Shown here: positions 53,979-63,817 of the stretch, piece after piece
How the letters are laid out: each line of letters begins with the position of its first letter
Position numbering within the stretch: position 1 is the stretch's first letter
Assembly (NCBI RefSeq): GCF_001424105.1
Contig: NZ_LMQH01000011.1
Span: 1,847,447 to 1,911,446 of the forward strand
DNA: 64,000 nt
Source of the DNA: Chryseobacterium sp. Leaf394
GTDB lineage: Bacteria > Bacteroidota > Bacteroidia > Flavobacteriales > Weeksellaceae
Direction of reading: 5' to 3'
Made by a program: the position numbers and the translations under genes
Notes under the pieces: generated by a model
Seen by the model: only the letters and a program-made list of their open reading frames with translations
Database searches by the model: none
Told to the model about the DNA's origin: nothing

Positions 53979-54548
53979 ATGGAAAAATTTATTGAATATG
54001 TTTTGCAATTTGGTATTTTAAACCAACAGCAAATTGATCTCATTAAAAGTAAAGCCAAAGAAACGGAACTTCACAGAGAAGAATTCTATTGGGAAGCAGG
54101 AAAAACGGTAAGACAGATTGGTTTTCTAACTGAAGGGGTTATCCGTGTCTTTTATTACAACAACAAAAGCGAAGAGATCACACGCTATTTCATTGACGAA
54201 AACCACCTTATCTTATCCGGAAATACAGTAGATGAAGTTTACACTCCCTCTGAGTATCTGTCGGCAATAACTGAATGTAAACTTGTAGTATTTTCAAAAC
54301 AGGACTGGAAAGATATTTCGAACACCATTATTGGCTGGGACAGCATCGTTCAAAAAATAATTACAAAACATCACAGCGAAAAAATTACCAGAAGAAGCGA
54401 GTTGGTTTCACAAAATGCCAAAGAACGCTATCTTGATTTCATTCAAAAGTTTCCGACGTTGGCGAATCGTGTACCATTGTCTTACATTGCTTCCTATTTG
54501 GGAATTACACAATCTTCTTTAAGTAGAATAAGAAAAAATATCCGTTAA
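53979..54548 (+). CDS. Crp/Fnr family transcriptional regulator
   Basis: The 189-residue protein has a cyclic-nucleotide-binding-like beta-barrel (about 20-120, with EFYWEAGKTVRQIGFLTEGVIRVFYY, core GKTVRQIGFLTEGVIRVFYY) and a C-terminal helix-turn-helix VPLSYIASYLGITQSSLSRI. No Fe-S cysteines are present, so it is not a classical Fnr; the residues contacting cAMP are not obviously conserved. It is preceded by a dyad (53930-53945) centred about 41 bases before the predicted start of transcription, a class II activator position. The same dyad precedes the aldo/keto reductase gene, which is the likely target. Confidence 0.9.
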   Translation: MEKFIEYVLQFGILNQQQIDLIKSKAKETELHREEFYWEAGKTVRQIGFLTEGVIRVFYYNNKSEEITRYFIDENHLILSGNTVDEVYTPSEYLSAITECKLVVFSKQDWKDISNTIIGWDSIVQKIITKHHSEKITRRSELVSQNAKERYLDFIQKFPTLANRVPLSYIASYLGITQSSLSRIRKNIR

Positions 54549-54558
54549 AAAAATGCTT

Positions 54559-54574
54559 TTTGCCATTTGGCAAA
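54559..54574 (+). promoter_or_regulatory. Crp/Fnr-type operator, copy 2
   Basis: TTTGCCA-TT-TGGCAAA has perfect 7-bp arms. It begins 37 bp before the -7-like box CAAATTTG (54596-54603) of the aldo/keto reductase gene, exactly the spacing of copy 1. Confidence 0.75.
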
Positions 54575-54619
54575 TGATATAATTTATTATTGTGTCAAAT
54601 TTGTTTTATTAATTTTTAA

Positions 54620-55603
<984 letters not shown>

Positions 55604-55746
55604 GAATTCATAATAAATGGCAATGGCTGAGTACACCTCAGCTTTTTTTATTCCATCACCTTCCACTTTGGCTACAGAATTCAGAATTTCGGCTACATCC
55701 ACCAGTTGTTTTCTACAGAACTTTGCTTCAACAAAAAATAACAGCA

Positions 55747-56526
55747 ATGGATTTAAAAAACAGCACCATCCTCATCACCGGAGGAACCAGCGGAATGGGT
55801 TTGGAATTTGTAAAACAGCTCAGCGAAATTGGGGCTAAAATTATCGTAACAGGCCGTAACCTTGAAGCGTTATATGAAACGAAAAAGCAGTTTCCCGATG
55901 TGCATACTTTTCAAAGTGATGTGAGCAATCCCAAGGATATCAAAGATTTGTTTGACAACGTCACCACGCTGTTCCCGGATTTAAATATCATCATCAACAA
56001 TGCCGGAATGATGCGTCTCATCGATTTGCAGGATCAGTCTTTAGATCTGGAAAATATCAACCGTGAAATTGCCATCAATCTTACAGGAACAATTCAAATG
56101 GTACATCAGTTTTTGCCTCATTTGCTCAAGCAAAAATCAGCAGGTATCGTTAACGTAAGTTCAGGAATTGCTTTTATGAGTTATTCACCTGCCCCGATTT
56201 ACAGTGCCACAAAAGCCGGCATCCGCGCATACACTCAGGCTTTGCGACTTCAACTTGAAAATACAAATGTGAAAGTTTTTGAAATGATTCCACCGGGAGT
56301 GAAAACAAATCTCCAGAATGATTGGGTAAAACAACCTAATCCCGCAATGATGATGAATGCCGATGAGATGGTAAAAATATCCATTGACGGACTTCTGAAA
56401 GATAAAAAAGAACTGAAACCTTTTCCTATCAGAATTATAAAAATGGCCACCCGACTTATGCCGAATGTCCTGTTGAACTTTGGTCACAGGGAATTCAGAG
56501 AAATCAAAAAATTGAAAAGTAAATAA
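55747..56526 (+). CDS. SDR family oxidoreductase (DltE-like)
   Basis: Reading from the ATG at 55747 gives 259 residues, beginning MDLKNSTILITGGTSGMGLE with the cofactor motif GGTSGMG; an ATG at 55723 would add eight unrelated residues. The rest shows NNAGMMR, the Ser of NVSSGIAFM and the catalytic pair in YSATKAG. Classical SDRs of this type resemble DltE and reduce unknown carbonyls. The gene lies 143 bases after the aldo/keto reductase, with no clear promoter of its own, and is followed by the DoxX-like gene. Confidence 0.9.
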   Translation: MDLKNSTILITGGTSGMGLEFVKQLSEIGAKIIVTGRNLEALYETKKQFPDVHTFQSDVSNPKDIKDLFDNVTTLFPDLNIIINNAGMMRLIDLQDQSLDLENINREIAINLTGTIQMVHQFLPHLLKQKSAGIVNVSSGIAFMSYSPAPIYSATKAGIRAYTQALRLQLENTNVKVFEMIPPGVKTNLQNDWVKQPNPAMMMNADEMVKISIDGLLKDKKELKPFPIRIIKMATRLMPNVLLNFGHREFREIKKLKSK

Positions 56527-56644
56527 TTTATTATTAATTCATGAATGATGTTTTAAACTTTTCGTTAGTTTGATTTTTTTTTAAATTTAAATATTAAAAA
56601 ATTAGTGCATTCGTTACAAAAAATGTAGATTAAAAATAAAAACA

Positions 56645-57001
56645 ATGGTAAAAAGTATTATTTCTCTGGTATTATTGCTGGTTTCAGTTTTTCTGGCATT
56701 CCAGCATGGTTGGGACACTTTGAATTACAAGAAACATCCCGAATCTTTAAAGATGATGAACGAGCTCGGCATCACTGAAACCATGATTCCCATCTTTGGT
56801 GGATTGACTATTTTGATTGGTATTTTGCTGATCATTCCTAAAACTTTTTTCCTGGGAAATATGCTTAATGCAATCTCGATTGTGATCATTATGGCATTGG
56901 CAGTGAGATCAGGAAATTTTAAAATGGTTTTAATGGAAATTCCGTTCTTGATTATGCCTTTGGTGTTGATCTGGTTGAAATATCCGTTTGTAAAATCTTA
57001 A
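56645..57001 (+). CDS. DoxX-like family membrane protein
   Basis: The 118-residue protein has four transmembrane helices (about 3-20, 45-64, 70-88 and 97-113) and the DoxX_2-like layout with the HPESLKMMNELGI loop. Family members associate with oxidoreductases and thiol stress, but no direct activity is established. It follows the SDR gene by 118 bases in the same orientation, which fits a redox-linked cluster. Confidence 0.8.
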   Translation: MVKSIISLVLLLVSVFLAFQHGWDTLNYKKHPESLKMMNELGITETMIPIFGGLTILIGILLIIPKTFFLGNMLNAISIVIIMALAVRSGNFKMVLMEIPFLIMPLVLIWLKYPFVKS

Positions 57002-57056
57002 TAAAATTTGGATTTTTTCGAAGACAATAACTCATCAGTACAGATTTTTTACAGAG

Positions 57057-57064
57057 TATTTTTG
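57057..57064 (+). promoter_or_regulatory. -7 box of the Bro-N gene
   Basis: TATTTTTG, exact consensus. Transcription would start near 57070, so the GTG at 57072 cannot be well used and the ATG at 57093 is preferred. Confidence 0.6.
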
Positions 57065-57092
57065 TAAATTAGTGGAAACAAAAACTCAAAAA

Positions 57093-57932
57093 ATGAAAGA
57101 AAACGCCGTAAAAATATTCGAGCAAAAGCAGGTTCGTACACATTGGGACGAGGAGGAAGAGAAATGGTATTTTTCTGTTATTGATGTGATAGAAATTTTG
57201 ACTGGAAGCAGTATTCCGAAAAGGTATTGGAGTGACCTGAAAAAGAAACTTACCAATGAAGGAAGTCAAGTGTACGATAAAATCGTACGGTTGAAAATGA
57301 AAGCCGATGACGGAAAAATGCGCGATACCGATGTTGCCGATACCGAAGCATTACTACGCATTATCCAATCCGTTCCATCGCCTAAAGCAGAGCCTTTCAA
57401 ACAGTGGCTTGCAAAAGTCGGTTACGAAAGAATGCAGGAAATCTCTGACCCTGAACAAAGCATTGACAGAGCACGTGAAAACTGGCAGAAACTGGGGAGA
57501 AGCGAAAAGTGGATACAGCAACGAATGAGCGGTCAGGATACCCGCAACAAACTCACTGACTACTGGAAAGAAAACGGTGTGGAAAAATCTGACGAATTTG
57601 CTTTTCTAACCAACATCATTCATCAGGAATGGACAGGTCTGAATGTAAAAGAGCATAAAAATTTAAAAGGTTTGCAAACTCAGAACCTTAGAGACCACAT
57701 GAGCGAGGCAGAACTAATTTTTACTGCCTTAGCCGAACTCTCGACCAGGCAAATTGCTGAAGTTGACGAAGCCAAAGGAGTACCACAAAATGCCGTTGCT
57801 GGCAAAAAGGGCGGAAAAATTGCGAAAGATGCGAGACTTGCATTAGAGGATAAAACCGGCAAAAAGGTTATCACACCAGAAAATTTTCTGCCACCACCAA
57901 CAGAAAAGAAAAATATCAGTAAAAAGAAGTAA
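57093..57932 (+). CDS. Bro-N domain protein (phage antirepressor-like)
   Basis: From the ATG at 57093 the protein has 279 residues. The N-terminal half is a Bro-N domain: WYFSVIDVIEILTGSSIPKRYWSDLKKKL near residues 22-50 (core FSVIDVIEILTGSSIPKRYW), with the later EPFKQWLAKVGYERMQEI. The middle and C-terminus, including NLRDHMSEAELIFTALAELS, match the frequent chromosomal version of these proteins, and the tail is basic (KKNISKKK). Bro-N domains bind DNA in phage antirepressors. It has its own promoter and sits between DoxX and AraC genes. Confidence 0.88.
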   Translation: MKENAVKIFEQKQVRTHWDEEEEKWYFSVIDVIEILTGSSIPKRYWSDLKKKLTNEGSQVYDKIVRLKMKADDGKMRDTDVADTEALLRIIQSVPSPKAEPFKQWLAKVGYERMQEISDPEQSIDRARENWQKLGRSEKWIQQRMSGQDTRNKLTDYWKENGVEKSDEFAFLTNIIHQEWTGLNVKEHKNLKGLQTQNLRDHMSEAELIFTALAELSTRQIAEVDEAKGVPQNAVAGKKGGKIAKDARLALEDKTGKKVITPENFLPPPTEKKNISKKK

Positions 57933-57945
57933 GCATATAATTATA

Positions 57946-58854
57946 ATGAAAAACGGCAGTCCATTCCGGATAAAATCTATCTCTGAAGTTCACAAAATTG
58001 CAGGACTTCCCCAGCCCAACCATCCTTTGATCAGCATTGTAGATGTTTCAAAATTTACAAATGATTCCGATGTGAATGCTGTGGTTTTTGATTTTTACGC
58101 AGTGTCTCTGAAACGGGGTTGTGATAATTTATTGTACGGTCAGCAGAAATATGATTTCGATGAAGGGTTGATGGCCTTTATGGCGCCCGGACAGATTTTG
58201 AGAGGTGAAGAAAGTGGGATTCCGCCAAACCTTGAAGGCTGGATGATGTTTATTCATCCCGATTTTTTGTGGAATTCTTCACTGGCAAAAAAGATAAAGC
58301 AATATGAATATTTCGGATACGCCACCAACGAAGCCTTGTTTCTTTCCGACAGAGAAGAAACGGTGATGAATGGTATCATTGAAAATATACGTGGCGAATA
58401 CAATTCTAATATTGACAAATTCAGTCAGGATGTGATCATTGCCCAACTGGAATTGCTTTTCACCTATGCACAACGTTTTTATGAACGACAATTCATTACC
58501 AGAAAAATCACGAATCATAAAATTTTGGAAAGGTTGGAAGATGTATTGAATGATTATTTTAACAACGAAGATTTGGTCTCAAAAGGTTTGCCCTCAGTGC
58601 AACTGGTCGCTTACACGCTGAATATTTCAAGTAAATATTTAGGAAGTTTGTTAAAACAGCTGACTGGGCTTTCCACTCAACAGCACATCCACGAAAAGCT
58701 GATTGCAAAAGCAAAGGAAAAATTATCAACGACAGAATTATCTGTTTCAGAAATTGCTTATGAATTGGGATTTGAGCACTCACAGAGTTTCAGTAAATTG
58801 TTTAAAACAAAGACCCAGCAAAGTCCGGTTGAGTTTCGGGCGGGATTTAATTAG
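57946..58854 (+). CDS. AraC family transcriptional regulator
   Basis: The 302-residue protein has an N-terminal cupin-like domain and a C-terminal AraC DNA-binding region. The first helix-turn-helix reads PSVQLVAYTLNISSKYLGSL and the second LSVSEIAYELGFEHSQSFSK. It begins 13 bases after the Bro-N stop codon and may be transcribed with it. Targets could be the upstream reductase cluster; no binding site was identified. Confidence 0.9.
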   Translation: MKNGSPFRIKSISEVHKIAGLPQPNHPLISIVDVSKFTNDSDVNAVVFDFYAVSLKRGCDNLLYGQQKYDFDEGLMAFMAPGQILRGEESGIPPNLEGWMMFIHPDFLWNSSLAKKIKQYEYFGYATNEALFLSDREETVMNGIIENIRGEYNSNIDKFSQDVIIAQLELLFTYAQRFYERQFITRKITNHKILERLEDVLNDYFNNEDLVSKGLPSVQLVAYTLNISSKYLGSLLKQLTGLSTQQHIHEKLIAKAKEKLSTTELSVSEIAYELGFEHSQSFSKLFKTKTQQSPVEFRAGFN

Positions 58855-58940
58855 ATAATGAATGTTTTTTGTAATTAAAAAAAATTAACCAGCAAGTAGA
58901 ATTGGTTGTTCTGAATTATTAATCAATCAATTTCGTCTAC

Positions 58941-58970
58941 AAAAAATCCCTTTCAAAACTGAAAGGGATT
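58941..58970 (-). terminator. Terminator of gcvP
   Basis: AATCCCTTTCA/TGAAAGGGATT perfect 11-bp stem with a four-base loop, followed by T residues on the minus strand. Confidence 0.9.
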
Positions 58971-58992
58971 AATTATATAAAAAAACTTTTAA

Positions 58993-61851
58993 TTACATAT
59001 AAGCTTCAATCGGCTCACAAGTACAAACTAAGTTTCTGTCTCCGTAAGCTTCATCAACTCTTGCAACAGTAGCAAAGAATTTGTGCTCTCTTACCCAATC
59101 CAACGGATAAGCTGCCTTTTCTCTGCCGTATGGTTTATCCCAAGAATCAGAAATTACCAATTGCTCGGTGTGAGGAGCGTTTTTCAATACGTTGTTTGCC
59201 TGATCAGCTTCACCGTTGGCAATCTCATCGATTTCATGTTTGATGGCAATAAGAGCTTCTGCAAAACGGTCGATTTCAGATTTGCTTTCAGATTCTGTAG
59301 GCTCGATCATCAAAGTTCCTGCAACCGGGAAAGAAACCGTAGGTGCGTGGAAACCGTAATCCATCAGTCTTTTTGCAACATCAGCCACTTCAATTCCTAA
59401 AGATTTGAACTGACGGAAATCTACGATACACTCGTGGGCTACTCTACCTTCTGTATTTGAATATAAAATAGGGAAATGCTCCGCTAAGATTTCTTTTAAA
59501 TAGTTTGCATTTAAAATCGCGTGCTCAGTTGCTTTTTTCAAACCTGAAGTTCCCAACATTTTGATGTACGCGTAAGAAATATTTAAGATCAATCCAGAAC
59601 CGTAAGGCGCTGCAGAAATTCCTTCGATTGCTTCTTTTGAACCTACTTTAATGTTGGCATTGGTTGGCAAGAAAGGAACCAAATGTTTCGCAACACAGAT
59701 CGGACCAACTCCAGGGCCTCCGCCTCCGTGAGGAATAGCAAAAGTTTTGTGAAGATTTAGGTGACAAACGTCTGCTCCGATGTTTCCTGGACTTGTATAT
59801 CCAACCTGAGCGTTCATGTTGGCACCATCCATATAAACCTGTCCACCATGATCGTGAACCAACTGAGTAATTTCTTTAATATTGGCATCAAAGAATCCGT
59901 AAGTTGACGGATATGTAATCATTACACAAGAAAGGTTTTCAGAGTGCTGTTCCGTTTTTGCTTTGAAGTCTTCAAAATCAATTTCTCCGCTTTCAAGGTT
60001 TTTAACGACAACAATTTTCATTCCTGCCATTGCTGCAGAAGCCGGATTGGTTCCGTGTGCAGACTGAGGAATCAACACCACATTTCTGTGACCCTCACCT
60101 CTTGAGATGTGATATTCTCTGATCACCATCAATCCTGCATATTCTCCCTGAGCTCCAGAGTTGGGCTGAAGTGAAGTTCCTGCAAAACCAGTAATTTCAG
60201 AAAGATCTTTCTCTAATTCTCTGATCATTTCCTGATAACCGCCTGCCTGATTTACCGGTACAAATGGGTGAATACTTCCCCATTCTGCCCATGAAAGCGG
60301 CAACATCTGAGTCGCAGCGTTCAGTTTCATGGTACAAGAACCAAGAGAAATCATTGAATGAGTTAATGATAAATCTTTTCTTTCAAGACGCTTGATGTAA
60401 CGCATCAATTCTGTCTCTGTATGGTATTTGTTGAATACTTCTTCCGTTAAGATCTCATCTTTTCTAAGATTTTCTTCAGGAATGCTGTATCCTTCTTTTA
60501 TTTCTAATTTAAAAGTCTGCTTATCTTTAAACTGAGCGAAAGAAGCCATCAAAACATTCAGTTTTTCAAGCGTTGTACTTTCGTTGATCGCAATGCTGAT
60601 AACGCCTTCTGTAAAATAGTTCAGGTTTAATTTATGATCAAGCATCATTCTCATTAATCTTGCTTTCTCATCTTCAGCCATCACGATTTTTACCGTATCA
60701 AAGATTGGCTCTTCAACTGTCTGATATCCTAAAGCTTTCAATCCGCCTTTCAAAGCATTGGCTTTAAAGTGAATCTGGTCAGCAATGTAGTTTAATCCCT
60801 TCGGACCGTGATAAACAGCGTACATTCCAGCCATAACCGCTAAAAGAACCTGAGCAGTACAGATGTTTGAAGTCGCTCTTTCTCTTTTAATGTGCTGCTC
60901 TCTCGTCTGTAAAGCCATTCTCAATGCACGTTTTCCGTACATATCCTGAGAAACGCCGATGATTCTTCCCGGAATATCTCTTTTGTAATCTTCTTTACAT
61001 GAGAAAAATGCTGCGTGAGGACCACCATAACCCAATGGAATACCGAATCTCTGCGAAGTTCCAACCGCACAGTCAGCGCCCATTGATGCAGGAGATTTCA
61101 ATTTAACCAAAGCCATAGGATCACAAGCAACAACAACCTGTAAGTCTAATTTTTTGTATTCAGCGATATCCTCTGTATAGTCTAAAACGATTCCGTTTTT
61201 TCCTGGATATTGCAGTAAAACTCCGTAATATGATTCGTCGAACTGGTGCGCTTTGTGATCACCTTCAACGATTTCGATTGCTAAACCTTCAGCTTTTGTT
61301 TTTAAAACAGAAACGGTTTGAGGTAAAACCAAATCAGAGATAAAGAACTTATTGGCTCCTGCTTTTTTCTGATCTTTAGTTCTGTTGTTGAAGAACATGT
61401 GCATCGCTTCTGCAGCCGCCGTAGATTCATCCAACAAAGATGCATTTGCCAAAGCAAAACCTGTCAGATCGCACACAACAGTCTGATAATTAAGCAAAGC
61501 TTCTAATCTTCCCTGCGCGATTTCTGCCTGGTAAGGCGTGTACGCTGTGTACCAGCTTGGGTTTTCAAAGATATTTCTCTGAATCGCCGATGGCAACAGG
61601 GTATTGTGATATCCAAAACCGATATAGCTTGTATAGTCAGTGTTCTTAGCCGCCAGTTCTTTCGAATGGTTCAGCATCTGATATTCTGAAAGCGGTTCTG
61701 AAATGTTCAGATCATTTTCTAAACGGATTGATGATGGAATGGTTTGAGAAATCAATTCTTCGATACTTGAAACGCCAACTTTTTCCAACATTGCCTGCTT
61801 ATCGGCTTCGTTTAGGGAAATGTGACGGCTCACAAACTGCTCTGTATTCAT
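58993..61851 (-). CDS. gcvP: Glycine dehydrogenase (decarboxylating), P protein
   Basis: The 952-residue single-chain P protein joins both subunit halves. It starts FVSRHISLNEADKQAML, shows YTPYQAEIAQGRLEALLN and the MLGSC-like block LGSCTMKLNAATQM. The PLP lysine is in HLNLHKTFAIPHGGGGPG near residue 695. It decarboxylates glycine and passes the methylamine to lipoylated GcvH in the glycine cleavage system. gcvH and gcvT are not in the window. A 14-base dyad TCGTAA-AA-TTACGA (61886-61899) lies just upstream of the start and may be regulatory. Confidence 0.96.
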   Translation of the reverse strand: MNTEQFVSRHISLNEADKQAMLEKVGVSSIEELISQTIPSSIRLENDLNISEPLSEYQMLNHSKELAAKNTDYTSYIGFGYHNTLLPSAIQRNIFENPSWYTAYTPYQAEIAQGRLEALLNYQTVVCDLTGFALANASLLDESTAAAEAMHMFFNNRTKDQKKAGANKFFISDLVLPQTVSVLKTKAEGLAIEIVEGDHKAHQFDESYYGVLLQYPGKNGIVLDYTEDIAEYKKLDLQVVVACDPMALVKLKSPASMGADCAVGTSQRFGIPLGYGGPHAAFFSCKEDYKRDIPGRIIGVSQDMYGKRALRMALQTREQHIKRERATSNICTAQVLLAVMAGMYAVYHGPKGLNYIADQIHFKANALKGGLKALGYQTVEEPIFDTVKIVMAEDEKARLMRMMLDHKLNLNYFTEGVISIAINESTTLEKLNVLMASFAQFKDKQTFKLEIKEGYSIPEENLRKDEILTEEVFNKYHTETELMRYIKRLERKDLSLTHSMISLGSCTMKLNAATQMLPLSWAEWGSIHPFVPVNQAGGYQEMIRELEKDLSEITGFAGTSLQPNSGAQGEYAGLMVIREYHISRGEGHRNVVLIPQSAHGTNPASAAMAGMKIVVVKNLESGEIDFEDFKAKTEQHSENLSCVMITYPSTYGFFDANIKEITQLVHDHGGQVYMDGANMNAQVGYTSPGNIGADVCHLNLHKTFAIPHGGGGPGVGPICVAKHLVPFLPTNANIKVGSKEAIEGISAAPYGSGLILNISYAYIKMLGTSGLKKATEHAILNANYLKEILAEHFPILYSNTEGRVAHECIVDFRQFKSLGIEVADVAKRLMDYGFHAPTVSFPVAGTLMIEPTESESKSEIDRFAEALIAIKHEIDEIANGEADQANNVLKNAPHTEQLVISDSWDKPYGREKAAYPLDWVREHKFFATVARVDEAYGDRNLVCTCEPIEAYM

Positions 61852-62311
61852 TTTTATATATTAGATTTTGTTTGAAAAAAAAGATTCGTAAAATTACGAT
61901 TTTTAAAATGATTTCACAACCTAAGTCGCTGTCAGAGATTGGCTTTTTGCAATTGGCTTTAAAATCGAAGTTTTTAATCTTTCAAATGACCGGTTGTGAA
62001 TGATAATCCGGAATTTATTTAAATCTTCTATCGGAACGATTTGAGTTTATTAAGTTGTTGATAGAAGCCTAATTTGAATACTAAAGACATTTGGGTTTTG
62101 CTTATTAGCGGTTCTTAAGTTTCACAAAGCCGTTTGACATCGTCGAATTTTCGATCTAACTTATAAAAGCTGAAGGTTTTTTTGTGATTAATTAATGAAA
62201 TCATCTATAAATTTTCCCACATAATATTGTCTCAAATCCTTTACTAATCAGCTATTAAAGAAATTTTAAATTTTATTAATTATATTTATTCTAAATTAAT
62301 ATATTTGCAGT
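61852..62311. other. Divergent intergenic region between gcvP and the Cys-rich gene
   Basis: About 460 AT-rich bases without a credible ORF. Contains the gcvP-proximal dyad at 61886-61899 and the -7 box at 62300-62307. Confidence 0.55.
62300..62307 (+). promoter_or_regulatory. -7 box of the Cys-rich small gene, leaderless geometry
   Basis: TATATTTG, exact consensus, ends four bases before the ATG at 62312. Confidence 0.6.
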
Positions 62312-62467
62312 ATGAATAACATTACTCCGTTTAAAGTTCCGCCATTGGCTCCGGTATTTTCTTTCACGAATGAAGAAATGTTCTGTGGCGACAAAAAATC
62401 TTGCTGTAAAAAATTCAAGAAAGGGAAACGATGCAAAAAATGTCCGGGAAATAAGAAACTGGCTTAA
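62312..62467 (+). CDS. 51-residue Cys- and Lys-rich small protein
   Basis: The protein starts MNNITPFKVPPLAPVFSFTN and has a tail with FCGDKKSCCKKF and RCKKCPGNKK. Five cysteines lie at residues 25, 31, 32, 41 and 44 within a strongly basic region, suggesting a small zinc or iron-sulphur site that could contact nucleic acid. No family is recognised. The exact -7 box four bases upstream of the ATG supports expression, probably from a leaderless mRNA. It is convergent with the J-domain gene. Confidence 0.65.
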   Translation: MNNITPFKVPPLAPVFSFTNEEMFCGDKKSCCKKFKKGKRCKKCPGNKKLA

Positions 62468-62515
62468 TTGGGTTGGAGTGTTTTAGTGTCTGAGAGTTTT
62501 TGGATTTCTTAAAAC

Positions 62516-63163
62516 TTAAATAAAATTGCTGATCCAGAAATAGATAGCAATTGCCAGAATGATAATTCCCCAAATCAGCAACATAATCTTTGGATAACCT
62601 CTTCGGTTGATAACCGTTCTGGGTTGTGGCTTAAATAATTCCTCCGCTCTGTCTCTGAACTTTTCTCCGTCAGATTCAAAAACTTCCGTTATTGTAATTC
62701 CCTGAACAACAGTTTTGTGCAAAAGCGAATTGGTCGCATGCAGCAACAACTGAAATTTTCCGTTTTTAAATTCTGTGATCTTAAAAATTCTTTCTCCATA
62801 AGCCTTTTCCAAACCAAACGGTAAAACTTTCACCACATCAGCATTCTGTGTCTGCCATGTGATGATGATTTCCTCACCTTTTTTCGCATGAATTTTATTC
62901 GCCGAAAAAGTTTTAATTGAAGGCGGAACCGTGTATCTGAAACTTTTCTGAAGACTTTCTAAATTCTGGTCGTAAGTAATCCTTCTCCCTTTATCGCTCA
63001 GCGTTTCGTACGCTTCTTGAATTTCTTTAAAACGTTCAGCAAAAAAATCGTCGTTTTGATTTTTATCAGGATGGTATTTTAACGAAAGTTTTCTGTAGGA
63101 TTTTTTGATGTCTTCATCCGAAGCATCACGAGAAATCCCGAGAAAATAGTAGTAGTCTTTCAT
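62516..63163 (-). CDS. J-domain protein with C-terminal membrane anchor
   Basis: The 215-residue protein starts with a J domain (residues about 2-66) containing the HPD tripeptide in [11 protein letters not shown]. The region around 75-175 is a beta-rich module with [17 protein letters not shown], and a single transmembrane helix [18 protein letters not shown] is at the C-terminus. It would recruit DnaK to the inner membrane. It lacks the Gly/Phe and zinc-finger regions of DnaJ, so it is a type III J protein. No DnaK gene is in the window. Confidence 0.88.
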   Translation of the reverse strand: MKDYYYFLGISRDASDEDIKKSYRKLSLKYHPDKNQNDDFFAERFKEIQEAYETLSDKGRRITYDQNLESLQKSFRYTVPPSIKTFSANKIHAKKGEEIIITWQTQNADVVKVLPFGLEKAYGERIFKITEFKNGKFQLLLHATNSLLHKTVVQGITITEVFESDGEKFRDRAEELFKPQPRTVINRRGYPKIMLLIWGIIILAIAIYFWISNFI

Positions 63164-63547
63164 TTAGGCTAACAAAAATAAGGATTTTGTTCTTGCGGGC
63201 AAAAATAATGATGCCACGAATGCACGAATTTTATCAAAACGAACGTATTATTTTAACGAAAAGGTCGGTAAGATATTTTTTAGGTTTTTTGTGCATTTCT
63301 CGTTCGCAAAGACGTTCTAATCAGCAAATGACAGCAGTGTTAGTTAGTTTTAATTTTGAGTGAACGATTATCGTATTTGTTATTCTGTCAAGAATCTAAG
63401 AATTCATTTATCTTCGTCGTCAAGATTCCTCCGGAATAACAAACTTTGTTTTGATTTAAATTTAAAGAAAATTCGTGCATTCGTGGCAAAAAAATTCCGA
63501 CACATTTTTTGCGCCGGAACTAAACAATTTCATTAGTTACTTTCTAT
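63164..63547. other. Intergenic region containing an inverted-repeat-bounded element
   Basis: No ORF. Most of it is the 277-base segment bounded by 21-base inverted repeats at 63212 and 63488. Confidence 0.6.
63212..63488. repeat. 277-bp element with perfect 21-bp terminal inverted repeats
   Basis: The arm beginning TGCCACGAATGCACG (63212-63232) and the arm ending CATTCGTGGCA (63468-63488) are exact reverse complements over 21 bases. The interior is AT-rich and non-coding. The structure is compatible with a MITE, but a target-site duplication is not evident. Confidence 0.7.
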
Positions 63548-63817
63548 TTATGCTTCTGCAAAATCTTCTTTTCTCGCATCTTTTCTGCAACATCTTGAAG
63601 CAAATTCTTTCTTAAACTTTCCTTTCAGTTCCTGATACTGCTCCTCATCCATTTCTCTGATTTTGTCTGCCAGTCCGAAAGGTGATTTTTCTTTGATTCC
63701 GTATTCATTAAAAATACCTCTTACAAATCTTTTTCTTTCAATTACTTTTTTGGCAACCATTGCAACTCCGGCAACGGCAAGTGCTCCAAGAACACCTTTT
63801 AATACTGAATTTTTCAT
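63548..63817 (-). CDS. Small membrane-anchored protein of unknown function
   Basis: The 89-residue protein starts MKNSVLKGVLGALAVAGVAM, a glycine/alanine-rich transmembrane helix without a convincing cleavage site. A basic segment KKVIERKRFVRGIFNEYG follows, then an amphipathic acidic helix (EMDEEQYQELKGKFKKEF), and a tail with adjacent cysteines (RCCRKD). No family is recognised. Codon use resembles its neighbours. It is separated from the J-domain gene by the inverted-repeat element. Confidence 0.7.
   Translation of the reverse strand: MKNSVLKGVLGALAVAGVAMVAKKVIERKRFVRGIFNEYGIKEKSPFGLADKIREMDEEQYQELKGKFKKEFASRCCRKDARKEDFAEA

Noticed and set aside
55617..55838. 73-codon ORF ahead of the SDR gene
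   Set aside because: It overlaps the N-terminal coding region of the SDR in another frame and has no supporting promoter or motif.
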